Under the pieces are notes generated by a model, which did no database searches, was not told the origin of the DNA, and saw nothing but the letters and a program-made list of their open reading frames with translations. Both the position numbers and the translations under genes were made by a program. Shown here in pieces: positions 27,402 to 37,323 of a DNA stretch of 64,000 nucleotides. Within the stretch, counting starts at the first letter, position 1. Each line of letters begins with the position of its first letter. Origin of the DNA: CBFHMJ01 sp965656875 (GTDB taxonomy: Bacteria > Pseudomonadota > Gammaproteobacteria > Enterobacterales > Alteromonadaceae). Location of the stretch: contig CBFHMJ010000025.1 in assembly GCA_965656875.1 (NCBI GenBank), positions 186,001 to 250,000 on the forward strand. The letters run 5' to 3'.

Positions 27402-28205
27402 ATGCATCCAATGTTAAACATTGCAGTTCGTGCTGCGCGCAATGCAGGCAATATTATTGCTCGTGCTTTTGAACAACAAGATATTATTGATGTTGAACAA
27501 AAAGGTCTGAACGACTTTGTGACTAACGTTGACAGAGATGCAGAAAAAGCCATCATCAATACAATTCTGAAGTCTTATCCTGAACACAGCATTGTTGGTG
27601 AAGAAGGCGGTCTGCAAGAAGGTGTAAACAGTGATTATCAATGGATCATCGATCCACTGGATGGCACAAGAAACTTCATCCAGGGCATTCCTCATTTCTC
27701 AATTTCTATCGCATTAAAAGTTAAAGGCAAGCTGGACCAGGCTGTTGTCTATGATCCAATGCGTTCTGAATTATTCACTGCATCAAAAGGCAGTGGCGCT
27801 CAGCTAAACGGCTACAGAATTCGTGTTGATAATGCAAAAGAGCTGGAAGGCACTATCCTGGCGACAGGTTTCCCATTCAAGCATAAGCATGAAATGGAAC
27901 CTTACTTCGATATCCTAAAATCACTTTTCCGTCACACCGCCGATATTCGTCGTGCGGGTTCTGCTGCGCTGGATTTATCTTATGTTGCGGCGGGTCGTTT
28001 AGATGGTTACTTTGAAATTGGTCTTAAACCGTGGGATTCAGCAGCCGGTCAGTTAATTCTTAAAGAAGCCGGTGGTATTGTGACTGACTTCGTCGGTGGT
28101 ACCAACTTCAATAAGAGCGGTAACATCATTGCTGGTAACAGCAAAATTGTTCAGGCTATTTTAAAAGAAATGCGTCCTCACTTGCCTGAAACACTGCGTA
28201 AATAA
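27402..28205 (+). CDS. suhB: Inositol-1-monophosphatase SuhB
   Basis: Mg-dependent phosphatase of the IMPase family; in E. coli SuhB also takes part in rRNA antitermination complexes. It has 267 residues, the usual length. Metal motifs are VGEEGG near residue 66, WIIDPLDGTRNF near 84, and GLKPWDSAAGQLILKEAGG near 208. In many relatives suhB is divergent from trmJ; here the two are 21 kb apart. Confidence 0.95.
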   Translation: MHPMLNIAVRAARNAGNIIARAFEQQDIIDVEQKGLNDFVTNVDRDAEKAIINTILKSYPEHSIVGEEGGLQEGVNSDYQWIIDPLDGTRNFIQGIPHFSISIALKVKGKLDQAVVYDPMRSELFTASKGSGAQLNGYRIRVDNAKELEGTILATGFPFKHKHEMEPYFDILKSLFRHTADIRRAGSAALDLSYVAAGRLDGYFEIGLKPWDSAAGQLILKEAGGIVTDFVGGTNFNKSGNIIAGNSKIVQAILKEMRPHLPETLRK

Positions 28206-28249
28206 TAGCAGTATAATTACAGAAACTTTTTAGATCAGTGCCTGTATCT

Positions 28250-28624
28250 TCATGAAACAGGCACTTCCTCAGACAATCCGGCAGCTCGCCAGGCTTTAAT
28301 TCCACCGTCCAAAGACCATACATCACGATATCCCATTTCCTGAATCATATCTGCGGCTAATACACTGCGATAACCACCACCGCAATATAGCACTAAACGC
28401 GTTGATTTATCGGGGATTTGTGTTTCTATGTCGCGTTCAATAATACCCCTTCCCAAATGAATTGCGCCGGGTATGTGTCCTGCTAACCATTCATGATCTT
28501 CTCGTACATCAATGATCAATTGCTTTTCTGTTTCTTTGGTTGCAATAAATGCTTCCATCAATAAATGTTGAACGCGATCACTTCGTGCTGCAACAACAGC
28601 TTCAAAACCTGGATTATGTTTCAT
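28250..28624 (-). CDS. Rhodanese-domain sulfurtransferase
   Basis: Single rhodanese domain, 124 residues, no signal peptide. The active-site loop is LYCGGGYRS with the catalytic cysteine near residue 81, and DVREDHEWLAGHIPGAIHL is the family's upstream motif. It probably handles persulfide sulfur in the cytosol; partner unknown. It converges with suhB and has no operon partner. Confidence 0.88.
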   Translation of the reverse strand: MKHNPGFEAVVAARSDRVQHLLMEAFIATKETEKQLIIDVREDHEWLAGHIPGAIHLGRGIIERDIETQIPDKSTRLVLYCGGGYRSVLAADMIQEMGYRDVWSLDGGIKAWRAAGLSEEVPVS

Positions 28625-28793
28625 GATTACTATCCGGTAATTAGAACGTGTAGACCTTTGTGGATGAAATTTTGTTCGATTTCAATTCATTCGTTAAATG
28701 ATTGCATGGACTGCGCTTGTCGCAAAATCCATCGGCAAAGGTCAACACGCTCCAGAAAAAAAGACAGGTCTATGTTTTACCAGATAAAAATAA

Positions 28794-28831
28794 AAAAGCC
28801 ACCTGACCGGAGTACCGAGCAGGTGGCTTTT
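28794..28831 (-). terminator. Terminator of the queA-secF operon
   Basis: AAAAGCCACCTG (28794-28805) pairs with CAGGTGGCTTTT (28820-28831). Read on the minus strand the stem is followed by TTTTTTATTTTTA, a clear intrinsic terminator 20 bases after the secF stop. Confidence 0.92.
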
Positions 28832-28850
28832 ATTAAAATAATAAACCTGA

Positions 28851-29807
28851 TTACATTACAGGTTCTTGATCAGCACCTTCTTTCTCGACGATTTCAGGCA
28901 TCAGATCTTCTTTACTGATTCCTAACGTCAAAGCAATAGAGCTTGCAATGTATACAGAAGAATAGGTACCGACAAAAACACCTAATAATAGCGCTGTCGC
29001 GAAACCATGAATCAGCTTTCCGCCAAAGAAGAACAACGCGATAAGTACTAATAGCGTAGTGATTGATGTAATAAGCGTTCTGGCCAGTGTCTGAGTCAGT
29101 GAAATATTAGTCACTTCTTCTGGAGAGCCTTTACGTATCTTACGGAAATTCTCACGGATCCGGTCTGATACAACAATCGTGTCATTCAGTGAATAACCGA
29201 TTACAGCCAGGATAGCCGCCAATACCGTCAAATCAAATTCAATACCCGTAACCGCAAATAAACCCAGCGTAATCATGACATCGTGAACAAGGGCCATAAC
29301 CGCACCCAATGCAAAACGCCATTCAAATCTGAATGCAACGTACATCAGGATACAGATAAGCGCCGTGATCATAGCCAGACCACCCTGCTCTTTCAGCTCA
29401 TCACCTACGCTCGGACCAACAAATTCAATTCGACGTATAGTGACCGTTTCCTCAGCATTCGCTTTTTCCAACGCCTCTACAATAGAATTGCCCAGCATTT
29501 CAGCTTTAATTGATGCAGCCTGTTCCTGAGGTGGAATACGGATTAATACATCTCGGTTTGAACCAAAATGCTGAACCACCGCATCCTCAAACCCAATTCC
29601 GCCCAGTGTGCCACGAACATTGTCCAGATTAGCATCCTGAGTGAAACCGATCTCAACAAGCGTACCACCAGTGAAATCCAGTCCCCAGTTCATTCCACGA
29701 GTGAAAATAGCGGCGAATGAACCCAGAATCAAAATCAGGGAAAAAACCAGCGCTGGCTTTTTCAGCGACATAAACTGGATGGTGTCTTTAACTTTTAAAA
29801 TTTGCAT
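28851..29807 (-). CDS. secF: Protein translocase subunit SecF
   Basis: Inner-membrane RND-type partner of SecD that uses the proton gradient to aid late protein export. It has 318 residues. TM1 is at about 17-36, the periplasmic P1 domain at about 37-135 (GLDFTGGTLVEIGF), then five further membrane segments with the conserved GYSLNDTIVVSDRIREN near 205. It is 11 bases after secD. Confidence 0.97.
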   Translation of the reverse strand: MQILKVKDTIQFMSLKKPALVFSLILILGSFAAIFTRGMNWGLDFTGGTLVEIGFTQDANLDNVRGTLGGIGFEDAVVQHFGSNRDVLIRIPPQEQAASIKAEMLGNSIVEALEKANAEETVTIRRIEFVGPSVGDELKEQGGLAMITALICILMYVAFRFEWRFALGAVMALVHDVMITLGLFAVTGIEFDLTVLAAILAVIGYSLNDTIVVSDRIRENFRKIRKGSPEEVTNISLTQTLARTLITSITTLLVLIALFFFGGKLIHGFATALLLGVFVGTYSSVYIASSIALTLGISKEDLMPEIVEKEGADQEPVM

Positions 29808-29818
29808 CGTCAGTTCAC

Positions 29819-31672
29819 CTATATAGACAGTTTATCAAGGCGACGACCGCCCCAGGCCAGGTTAACAACAGCACGAGTACCAATAATTGCAGTAAACATT
29901 GATGTCAGAATACCGATTGATAATGTAACCGCGAATCCTTTGATTGGACCTGTACCAACAGCGAACAAGATAATTGCAGCAATTAAGGTAGTGATGTTCG
30001 CATCGAAAATTGTGGAGAAAGCACTATCGTAGCCATGATGAATCGCTTGCTGTGGGCTACGACCTTCTTTCAATTCTTCCCTGATACGCTCAAAGATCAG
30101 AACGTTTGCATCAACCGCCATACCAACAGTCAGAACAATACCCGCGATACCCGGAAGCGTCAGTGCAGCCCCCGGGATTAAAGACATAACACCAACAATC
30201 AATACCAGGTTTGCAGCCAGTGCCAGATTGGCAACCAGACCGAATTTTCTGTAGTACATCAACATAAATGCCAATACCAGCGAGAAACCAATCACGACAG
30301 ACATTAAGCCCTTATCAATGTTTTCCTGGCCAAGGCTTGGACCAACGGTTCTTTCTTCAACAATCTGAATAGGCGCAATTAACGCACCGGCTCTCAACAG
30401 TAATGAGATTTTTTGTGCTTCTGCCGGAGAATCGATACCTGTAATTCGGAAGTTGCTGCCAAGGACAGCCTGAATAGTTGCAACATTAATGACTTTTTCA
30501 TCTTTCTCATAGATGGTTTTGCCATTCTTGTCTTTTTTATCGGTAGGTTTATATTCGATAAACACCGTCGCCATTGGCTTACCAAGATTCGCTTTAGTTT
30601 CGATTGCAAACTTGTTACCACCTTTGGCATCCAGCTTCACGTTTACCTGTGGACGCTGGTATTCATCGTAACTGTTAGAAGCACCAGTGATACTACTACC
30701 CTGCAGAATAACTTTGTCTTTTAGCAGGAAACGTTCATTACGGTCACGGTGTTCATAAATGGTAGAACCCGGAATTTTACGACGTTGTGCATCACGCATA
30801 TCGTTTTCCTGGTCAACCATATGGAATTCTAATGTTGCTGTTGCACCCAGTACTTCTTTTGCTTTCGCCGTATCCTGAATACCCGGCAATTCTACAACAA
30901 TATGTTCAGCACCCTGACGTTGTACCAGAGGCTCCGCCACACCCAGCTCATTTACACGGTTACGAATAATCGTCATATTTTGCTGAAGTGCATACTCTTT
31001 AATTTCTTTCAGATTCTGTTCAGTCATTTTGGCTGAAACAGATAATGTGTCTTCATCATCCGTTAACGTAAAACCCGGGAAGTTATTACGTAAATAACGC
31101 TCGCCGTTTTCAAAGTCTTCTGCAGTACGGAATACCACATCAACACGCGCATCAGTAACAGATGTTTTTACGGAGCGATAACGAACTTTTTCGCGTCGCA
31201 ATCCATTTCGAAAATCAGATTTAGCTTGGTCAACGGACTTTTCAATCGCCGAGTTCATATCAACTTCTAACAGGAAGTGGACACCACCGCGAAGGTCAAG
31301 ACCAAGATTTAACGGTGAACCACCGATAGACGCTAGCCATTCAGGCGCAGCAGAGGCAAGGTTAGGTGCAACAACAAAGTTTTTACCCAACGTTTCTTTG
31401 ATGACTTCGTTACCTGTGCTTTGTTCTTCAAGGGTGGCTAATCTGATCAGAATCTGCTGGTTTTCAATGCCCGCAGCTTTTGGTGTGATGCCTTTTTCAG
31501 CTAAAGCGTTTCTGACTTTGTCCAGTACGCTCAGAGTTACTTCGGCGTTACGCAACGCAGAAACCTGAATAGCAGGATCTTTACCGTAGATATTTGGTAG
31601 CGCATACAGAAATCCTATAAACAGTACAAAAAGTACCATCAGGTATTTCCATAAGGGATATTTATTTAACAC
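29819..31672 (-). CDS. secD: Protein translocase subunit SecD
   Basis: Larger subunit of the SecDF export motor. It has 617 residues (E. coli 615). TM1 is at 8-27, the large periplasmic region contains LGLDLRGGVHFLLEVD near 122, and the C-terminal membrane domain carries AGIVLTVGMAVDANVLIFERIREE with the coupling aspartate. It lies between yajC and secF. Confidence 0.97.
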   Translation of the reverse strand: MLNKYPLWKYLMVLFVLFIGFLYALPNIYGKDPAIQVSALRNAEVTLSVLDKVRNALAEKGITPKAAGIENQQILIRLATLEEQSTGNEVIKETLGKNFVVAPNLASAAPEWLASIGGSPLNLGLDLRGGVHFLLEVDMNSAIEKSVDQAKSDFRNGLRREKVRYRSVKTSVTDARVDVVFRTAEDFENGERYLRNNFPGFTLTDDEDTLSVSAKMTEQNLKEIKEYALQQNMTIIRNRVNELGVAEPLVQRQGAEHIVVELPGIQDTAKAKEVLGATATLEFHMVDQENDMRDAQRRKIPGSTIYEHRDRNERFLLKDKVILQGSSITGASNSYDEYQRPQVNVKLDAKGGNKFAIETKANLGKPMATVFIEYKPTDKKDKNGKTIYEKDEKVINVATIQAVLGSNFRITGIDSPAEAQKISLLLRAGALIAPIQIVEERTVGPSLGQENIDKGLMSVVIGFSLVLAFMLMYYRKFGLVANLALAANLVLIVGVMSLIPGAALTLPGIAGIVLTVGMAVDANVLIFERIREELKEGRSPQQAIHHGYDSAFSTIFDANITTLIAAIILFAVGTGPIKGFAVTLSIGILTSMFTAIIGTRAVVNLAWGGRRLDKLSI

Positions 31673-31715
31673 AGGAATTTTCCTTCAACTTCTCATGCAA
31701 ATTCACATTGGACAA

Positions 31716-31741
31716 CCGGGAAGTTGCCAGCAACTTCCCGG
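31716..31741 (-). repeat. GC-rich hairpin between yajC and secD
   Basis: Perfect stem CCGGGAAGTTG / CAACTTCCCGG with loop CCAG. No T run follows on the minus strand, so it is not a standard terminator. It may stabilise or process the mRNA between yajC and secD. Confidence 0.7.
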
Positions 31742-31748
31742 ATTCGGG

Positions 31749-32081
31749 TTACAGAGATTTTATTGTGCCTTTTGGTAATACTGCTGTAACCGATGCTTTT
31801 TGCACTAGTACTTGATTATCTTCATTTAATTCAACAGTGATGAAGTCTTTATCTTCAGCGATTTTAGTGATTTTTCCCACTAAGCCGCCTTGTGTTAATA
31901 CTTCATCACCTTTGTTTAATGACGACACCAGATCTTTATGTTCTTTTACACGCTTGGCTTGTGGGCGATACAGTAAGAAATAAAAAATCAAACCGAAAAT
32001 CGCTAACATGATTAGCGGCTCCAGCCCTCCAGCCGGAGCAGGCGCATCAGCAGCCCATGCATTGGAAATGAACAAACTCAT
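31749..32081 (-). CDS. yajC: Sec accessory protein YajC
   Basis: Small inner-membrane protein associated with SecDF. It has 110 residues with one membrane segment (about 24-42, IMLAIFGLIFYFLLYRPQAKR) and the conserved cytosolic KGDEVLTQGGLVGKI. It lies between tgt and secD. Confidence 0.96.
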   Translation of the reverse strand: MSLFISNAWAADAPAPAGGLEPLIMLAIFGLIFYFLLYRPQAKRVKEHKDLVSSLNKGDEVLTQGGLVGKITKIAEDKDFITVELNEDNQVLVQKASVTAVLPKGTIKSL

Positions 32082-32251
32082 ATTTCATCCTCGTTTTTTC
32101 CAGAATATTTGGTGATATATGGGGAGTAATTGAGAAAAGACAATGAAACCCGCAAAAAATGTGGCTCATTCTAACAAAATCAGGGATTAACGGAATACAT
32201 AATCCGAGATATAAGCAGACAAGGCTTCCATGCCTCAAATATTGGTAAAAA

Positions 32252-33370
32252 TTAGTCCTTTAGAGGCGGAACTGGTCTACCCAGCTTCTCGTAAAAACGT
32301 GCTACAAAGGCTTCCAGTTCATTATTAGCAATTGCTTCACGTAGAGATTCCATCAGACGTTGATAGTATCTCAGGTTATGCACGGTATTCAGGCGTGCGC
32401 CCAGAATCTCATTACATTTATCGAGATGATGCAGGTAGGCACGAGAATAGTTTTTGCAGGTTGAACAATCACACTCAGGATCAAGTGGACCAGTATCCGT
32501 TTTATGACGAGAATTACGAATTTTCACCACGCCATCTGTCACAAACAAGTGACCATTACGTGCATTTCGTGTCGGCATAACGCAGTCAAACATGTCAACA
32601 CCACGTCGAACAGCCTCTACGATGTCTTCAGGCTTACCAACCCCCATCAGGTACCGAGGCTTATCAGCAGGAATTTGGTGAGCGGTGTGATCAAGTACTT
32701 TGATCATCTCCTCTTTAGGTTCACCGACCGATAATCCACCAATCGCATAACCATCAAAACCAATATTAACCAGGCCTTCCATTGACACATCACGCAAATC
32801 TTCGTACATACTGCCCTGGATAATACCGAATAGTGCCGACGGACTGTCACCATGAGCATCTTTACTGCGTTTCGCCCAACGGAGTGACATCTCCATTGAT
32901 TTACGTGCTTCTTCGTATGTCGCTGGATAAGGCGTACATTCATCAAAGATCATCACAATATCAGAACCCAATGCACGCTGAACTTCCATTGAGCGCTCCG
33001 GCGTTAGCATAATCTTTTCACCATTAACCGGTGAGCGAAACTCTACACCTTTCTCTGAAATCTTACGCAGTTTGCCCAGGCTGAATACCTGGAAACCGCC
33101 GGAATCAGTCAGGATTGGCTTATCCCAGTTCATGAAGTCATGTAAATCACCATGCATGCTGATGATTTCAGTACCCGGACGCAACATCAGGTGAAACGTA
33201 TTCCCAAGGCATATTTCAGCACCAGTTTCTTTTACGTCTTCCGGCGTCATTCCTTTTACGGTGCCGTAGGTACCAACAGGCATAAAAGCCGGCGTTTCAA
33301 CCGTTCCTCGATCAAACGTCAGGCGTCCCCGACGTGCTTTTCCATCAGTCGTAATTAAATCAAATTTCAT
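32252..33370 (-). CDS. tgt: Queuine tRNA-ribosyltransferase
   Basis: Exchanges guanine-34 for preQ1 in tRNAs with GUN anticodons. It has 372 residues. Catalytic aspartates lie in LTDSGGFQVFSL (near 89) and VMPTRNARNGH-flanked FDCVMPT; the zinc site is CDCSTCKNYSRAYLHHL. It follows queA in the usual order. Confidence 0.97.
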   Translation of the reverse strand: MKFDLITTDGKARRGRLTFDRGTVETPAFMPVGTYGTVKGMTPEDVKETGAEICLGNTFHLMLRPGTEIISMHGDLHDFMNWDKPILTDSGGFQVFSLGKLRKISEKGVEFRSPVNGEKIMLTPERSMEVQRALGSDIVMIFDECTPYPATYEEARKSMEMSLRWAKRSKDAHGDSPSALFGIIQGSMYEDLRDVSMEGLVNIGFDGYAIGGLSVGEPKEEMIKVLDHTAHQIPADKPRYLMGVGKPEDIVEAVRRGVDMFDCVMPTRNARNGHLFVTDGVVKIRNSRHKTDTGPLDPECDCSTCKNYSRAYLHHLDKCNEILGARLNTVHNLRYYQRLMESLREAIANNELEAFVARFYEKLGRPVPPLKD

Positions 33371-33471
33371 GGTTTCCTCAGTCGTCAGAGAAACAGTCTG
33401 ACGTGCTTATTTTTGTGTTTTTCAGGCCGCTTTTGTGCGTGTAACACGTTAACAACCTGGTATTTCAGTAT

Positions 33472-34536
33472 TTATACTTGTTTCGTTAAAAACATAGCGT
33501 CACCGTAACTAAAGAAACGATAACGAAGATCAATGGCTTGCTGATAAGCCTTCATAATGTGGTCTTGTCCGGCAAAAGCCGAAACCAGCATGATTAGCGT
33601 CGATTCAGGCAGGTGGAAGTTGGTTACCATTGCATCCACTACACGGAATTTATAACCGGGGTAGATAAAAATATCGGTATCATCATAGAACTCACCAATC
33701 ACCGTTGATGAATCCTCAGCATCTGAATTCGCTTCAGCAAAAGCTTTTGCCGCTGATTCAAGACTTCGAACTGAAGTAGTACCTACTGCAATAACCCGGT
33801 TTCCTGTCGCTTTAGCGTTGTTTACCAGCGAAACGACATCAGCAGGTACTTCGGCGTATTCTGCATGCATTTTATGTTCTTCCACTGAATCCACTCTTAC
33901 CGGTTGGAATGTTCCAGCGCCAACATGCAAAGTAACAAATCCAATCTTCACGCCTTTGGCTTTTATTGCGTCTAACAACGCATCATCAAAATGTAATCCG
34001 GCTGTTGGGGCCGCTACAGCCCCCGGCTTTTCATTATAGACAGTCTGATAACGTTCTTTGTCTTCTTCTTCGTCAGGGCGGTCAATATAAGGAGGGAGCG
34101 GCATATGGCCCGCATGTTCGAGGATATCAAAAACAGATTTTGAACTGTCAAAGCGTAACTGGAACAACGTATCGTGACGTTCGACCATTTCACACTCGTA
34201 ACCTTGTTCTGTTGTAATACGTGTGCCCGGTTTAGGCGCTTTGCTTGCCCTGACATGAGCTAACACATCCGTTTCACTGATAACACGTTCTACCAGAATC
34301 TCAACCTGACCACCGGTTGCTTTCTGACCAAATAATCGAGCAGGGATAACCCGGGTATTATTGAAGATAAGCACATCATCAGACTTTAAGTTATTTAACA
34401 AATCCTTAAAGACACCGTGGTTGATATCACCCGTGTTTCCATCCAGTTGTAGTAACCTACTGGCACTACGTTCAGGCATAGGTTTTCGAGCGATTAATTC
34501 ATCAGGTAAATCGAAGGTAAAATCGGCTACACGCAT
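33472..34536 (-). CDS. queA: S-adenosylmethionine:tRNA ribosyltransferase-isomerase
   Basis: Adds the ribose part of SAM to preQ1-tRNA, forming epoxyqueuosine. It has 354 residues with the conserved FDLPDELIARKP, NNTRVIPARLFG, APTAGLHF and TNFHLPESTLIMLVSAF. It heads the queA-tgt-yajC-secD-secF operon behind a good promoter. Confidence 0.97.
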   Translation of the reverse strand: MRVADFTFDLPDELIARKPMPERSASRLLQLDGNTGDINHGVFKDLLNNLKSDDVLIFNNTRVIPARLFGQKATGGQVEILVERVISETDVLAHVRASKAPKPGTRITTEQGYECEMVERHDTLFQLRFDSSKSVFDILEHAGHMPLPPYIDRPDEEEDKERYQTVYNEKPGAVAAPTAGLHFDDALLDAIKAKGVKIGFVTLHVGAGTFQPVRVDSVEEHKMHAEYAEVPADVVSLVNNAKATGNRVIAVGTTSVRSLESAAKAFAEANSDAEDSSTVIGEFYDDTDIFIYPGYKFRVVDAMVTNFHLPESTLIMLVSAFAGQDHIMKAYQQAIDLRYRFFSYGDAMFLTKQV

Positions 34537-34573
34537 TAAGATCTAAGACTATTCTCTAAACAAAAGGTGGCAC

Positions 34574-34602
34574 AGTCTAGTGTGCATATTGCGATATATC
34601 AA
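34574..34602 (-). promoter_or_regulatory. queA operon promoter
   Basis: On the minus strand TTGATA (34597-34602) and TAGACT (34574-34579) are separated by exactly 17 bases, about 38 bases before the queA ATG. It fits a sigma-70 promoter well. Confidence 0.7.
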
Positions 34603-34739
34603 GTTGGGCCATTGTTTGCACTTGAGTCTTGTAATGATTACCTTTAAGCTAGGCGAACGTTAATCGCTGGTTAAGTCTATAATTTACACCAGCTTTCTAT
34701 AGCTTAACTACATCTTACAATGCAGGACAGTAAGACACC

Positions 34740-37247
34740 ATGACAGCGCCATTTACATTGTTGTTGGTTTCTACCGATGAGAATCGTCGTGAGGAATTAA
34801 CCAGAATCATCGCTGAAACAAACACTTTTGAAAATGTTATTTGTGTCGCTAATAGTAATGAAGCGGTCGCTGTTTTAAAAAAACGGAATATTTCATTTCT
34901 TATCTCCGAAATAAACATTGGCACGCTGGATGGCTGGCGCTTATCTCGCATGATTCGGTCCGAAATTTTCATCGCGGACAAAGAAACACCGATCATTTTA
35001 TTAACACCCACTTACTGTGAGCGCATTGCGGATACTACCGCTCGAATTTTTGGTATTAATGCCGTCTTAGCATACGAACATCTGGAAGATCTTCCAGAAG
35101 CGGTTCAAAGTGGCATACAACGTCATAACATTCGCTCAGAGAAATTACCTCTTCTGGTTATTGAGGATACGGAAGATACCGCCGAACTGGCTAAACGTAT
35201 TCTTAGCAATCGATTCGATGTCGATATTGCGCCGGATGGTATTCTTGGTCTTGAAATGTTCCGTCGCAATAAATACGCCATTATTCTGTTGGACGTCATG
35301 CTTCCCGGCATGTCCGGACAAGAAGTACTGGACATTATTTTGCAGGAAAGTCCCCATCAGTCAGTGGTGATTATGACAGCTCATGGCAATATGGATCTGG
35401 CAGAAGAGCTGATGATTCAGGGAGCTGTAGACTATATCCAGAAGCCATTCCAGGCAGAACAGCTTCGTAAAGTATGTGAAATTGCTTCTCGCCGTGAAGA
35501 CTTTATGGTCAGTAATCAGCAATTTGCTGAAAAAGTACGAGCGCTGCAAGAAAGTGAATCGAATTACCGGGATTTATCTCAAATTCACCAACGGTTATTG
35601 AATCATCTGAGTACGGTGATCATGGAGTTGGATACCAGTGGACGTATTCGATTTGTTAATCAGGCCTGGGAAAACCTGACCGGCTACACGACAAAAAGTG
35701 CAATGAATAACTCATTGTATTCATACCTTAGTCCGTCAAGTCAGCAGACTAAATTCACCTTTAATCGTATTTTAAATCAGTTACTGGCAGGTAAACTCAA
35801 CAGTGACCCACTGGAATTCAAATTATCCCATCATCAGGGAAAAGAAATCTGGGTTGAAGGTCGCTTTGATCTACTGACACTTGAAGATGACACCATTACT
35901 GGTATCACAGCGACGATTGATGATATCACCGCACGTAAAGATGCAGAGCAACAGCTTCAACACTTAGCCAGTCACGATAAATTAACAGGCTTACGCAATC
36001 GGTATTATTTTGATGGTGAACTGGCCCGTCTGACATTAGTCTCATGGCGTAATAAATCTCGTAACTGCTTACTTTATATTGACTTAGACCATTTCAAAGT
36101 AATCAATGACACGCAAGGGCACCAACAAGGTGACATGGTGTTGAAGGAAGTAGCTAACTCACTGACTCGCCGATTACGCTCATCCGATATTCTTTGCCGA
36201 ATAGGTGGTGACGAATTCGCAGTTTTGCTGTACGACACAGAGATTGATACTGCCACAACCATAGCCAATGAAATTTGTTCACTGATTGAAAAAGGTCATT
36301 ATCAATTCGATGACAAGATCTACAAAATAAGTTGTAGTGTGGGAATCACGGAAGTAAATGGTCAGACTCAGGACCCTCAGGAATATCTGAAACAAGCTGA
36401 CATTGCATTATATGTTGCAAAAAATCGAGGTCGTAACCTGGTCCATTGTTACTCACCAGACGATAAAGAAAGTGACGATTTCCGCAACAGTGTTGAATGG
36501 TCACATAAGCTTCAGGAAGCTATCGTTAACGACAACATTGTGCTGCACTTTCAACCCGTTGTTAATATCAGAACTGGTGAAACCGAGTATTACGAAGCAC
36601 TGGTTCGTTTAATGCTGGATAACCAACTCATCTTCCCTGGACAGTTTATTCCTGCACTCGAACGTGCTGAAGATATCAATATCCTTGATCATCAAGTGGT
36701 TTCCAAAGCCATTTACATGCTAAGCGTCCACGATGATTTGCGCCGCATAGCTATTAATCTGTCGGCTCAGGCTTTCAGTGATGTCAGGCTTGTACCATTG
36801 ATTGAAGATAAGCTGGAACATTATGGCGTTGAACCAAACAGAATCATCTTTGAGTTGACTGAATCAGCGAGTTTAACCAATCTTAGCGCGACACGTCGAA
36901 TGATCGCTCGACTTACTGAAATAGGTTGTGAATTCTCGATTGATGACTTCGGCACAGGTTTCAGTACGTTTGCCTATCTGAAAGAGTTACCAGCACACAG
37001 CGTTAAAATTGACGGCTCTTTCGTAAAAGATATGGTTGCTGATTCCATCGACTCTGCGTTAGTAAAAGCAATACACGATGTAGCTAAAGCATTGAAGAAA
37101 AAATCAGTGGCTGAATTTGTAGAAAGCAAAGAAATTTTTGACCGCTTGAAGCAAATAGGTGTGGATTACGCCCAGGGTTATTACATTAGTAAACCACTCC
37201 CCATTGATGAAGTCATGGCAAGAAATCGAGAACTTATTTCCTCCTGA
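34740..37247 (+). CDS. REC-REC-PAS-GGDEF-EAL cyclic-di-GMP protein
   Basis: 835 residues, cytosolic. REC1 (about 5-120) is degenerate: E57 stands at the phosphoacceptor position (LISEINIGTLDGW). REC2 (about 136-255) is intact with D185 (LLDVMLPGMSG) and KPF. A PAS domain is at about 285-400, the GGDEF domain has its motif at 489-493 (IGGDEFAVLL), and the EAL motif is at 619-621 (YYEALVRL) with AINLSAQ, ELTES, DDFGTG, KIDGSF, AEFVES and QGYY. Both catalytic sites look intact, so it could make or degrade c-di-GMP. A TATAAT lies at 34678-34683. No histidine kinase is adjacent. Confidence 0.93.
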   Translation: MTAPFTLLLVSTDENRREELTRIIAETNTFENVICVANSNEAVAVLKKRNISFLISEINIGTLDGWRLSRMIRSEIFIADKETPIILLTPTYCERIADTTARIFGINAVLAYEHLEDLPEAVQSGIQRHNIRSEKLPLLVIEDTEDTAELAKRILSNRFDVDIAPDGILGLEMFRRNKYAIILLDVMLPGMSGQEVLDIILQESPHQSVVIMTAHGNMDLAEELMIQGAVDYIQKPFQAEQLRKVCEIASRREDFMVSNQQFAEKVRALQESESNYRDLSQIHQRLLNHLSTVIMELDTSGRIRFVNQAWENLTGYTTKSAMNNSLYSYLSPSSQQTKFTFNRILNQLLAGKLNSDPLEFKLSHHQGKEIWVEGRFDLLTLEDDTITGITATIDDITARKDAEQQLQHLASHDKLTGLRNRYYFDGELARLTLVSWRNKSRNCLLYIDLDHFKVINDTQGHQQGDMVLKEVANSLTRRLRSSDILCRIGGDEFAVLLYDTEIDTATTIANEICSLIEKGHYQFDDKIYKISCSVGITEVNGQTQDPQEYLKQADIALYVAKNRGRNLVHCYSPDDKESDDFRNSVEWSHKLQEAIVNDNIVLHFQPVVNIRTGETEYYEALVRLMLDNQLIFPGQFIPALERAEDINILDHQVVSKAIYMLSVHDDLRRIAINLSAQAFSDVRLVPLIEDKLEHYGVEPNRIIFELTESASLTNLSATRRMIARLTEIGCEFSIDDFGTGFSTFAYLKELPAHSVKIDGSFVKDMVADSIDSALVKAIHDVAKALKKKSVAEFVESKEIFDRLKQIGVDYAQGYYISKPLPIDEVMARNRELISS

Positions 37248-37272
37248 TAATTACATCAGCTTAGAAAAACTC

Positions 37273-37305
37273 ATTAAAAAGCCTTAATAACTCAGGCTTT
37301 TTAAT
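37273..37305 (+). terminator. Bidirectional terminator
   Basis: ATTAAAAAGCCT (37273-37284) pairs with AGGCTTTTTAAT (37294-37305). It lies between the convergent GGDEF-EAL gene and the thioredoxin-like gene. Confidence 0.9.
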
Positions 37306-37323
37306 GTCAATAAACACTAATTT

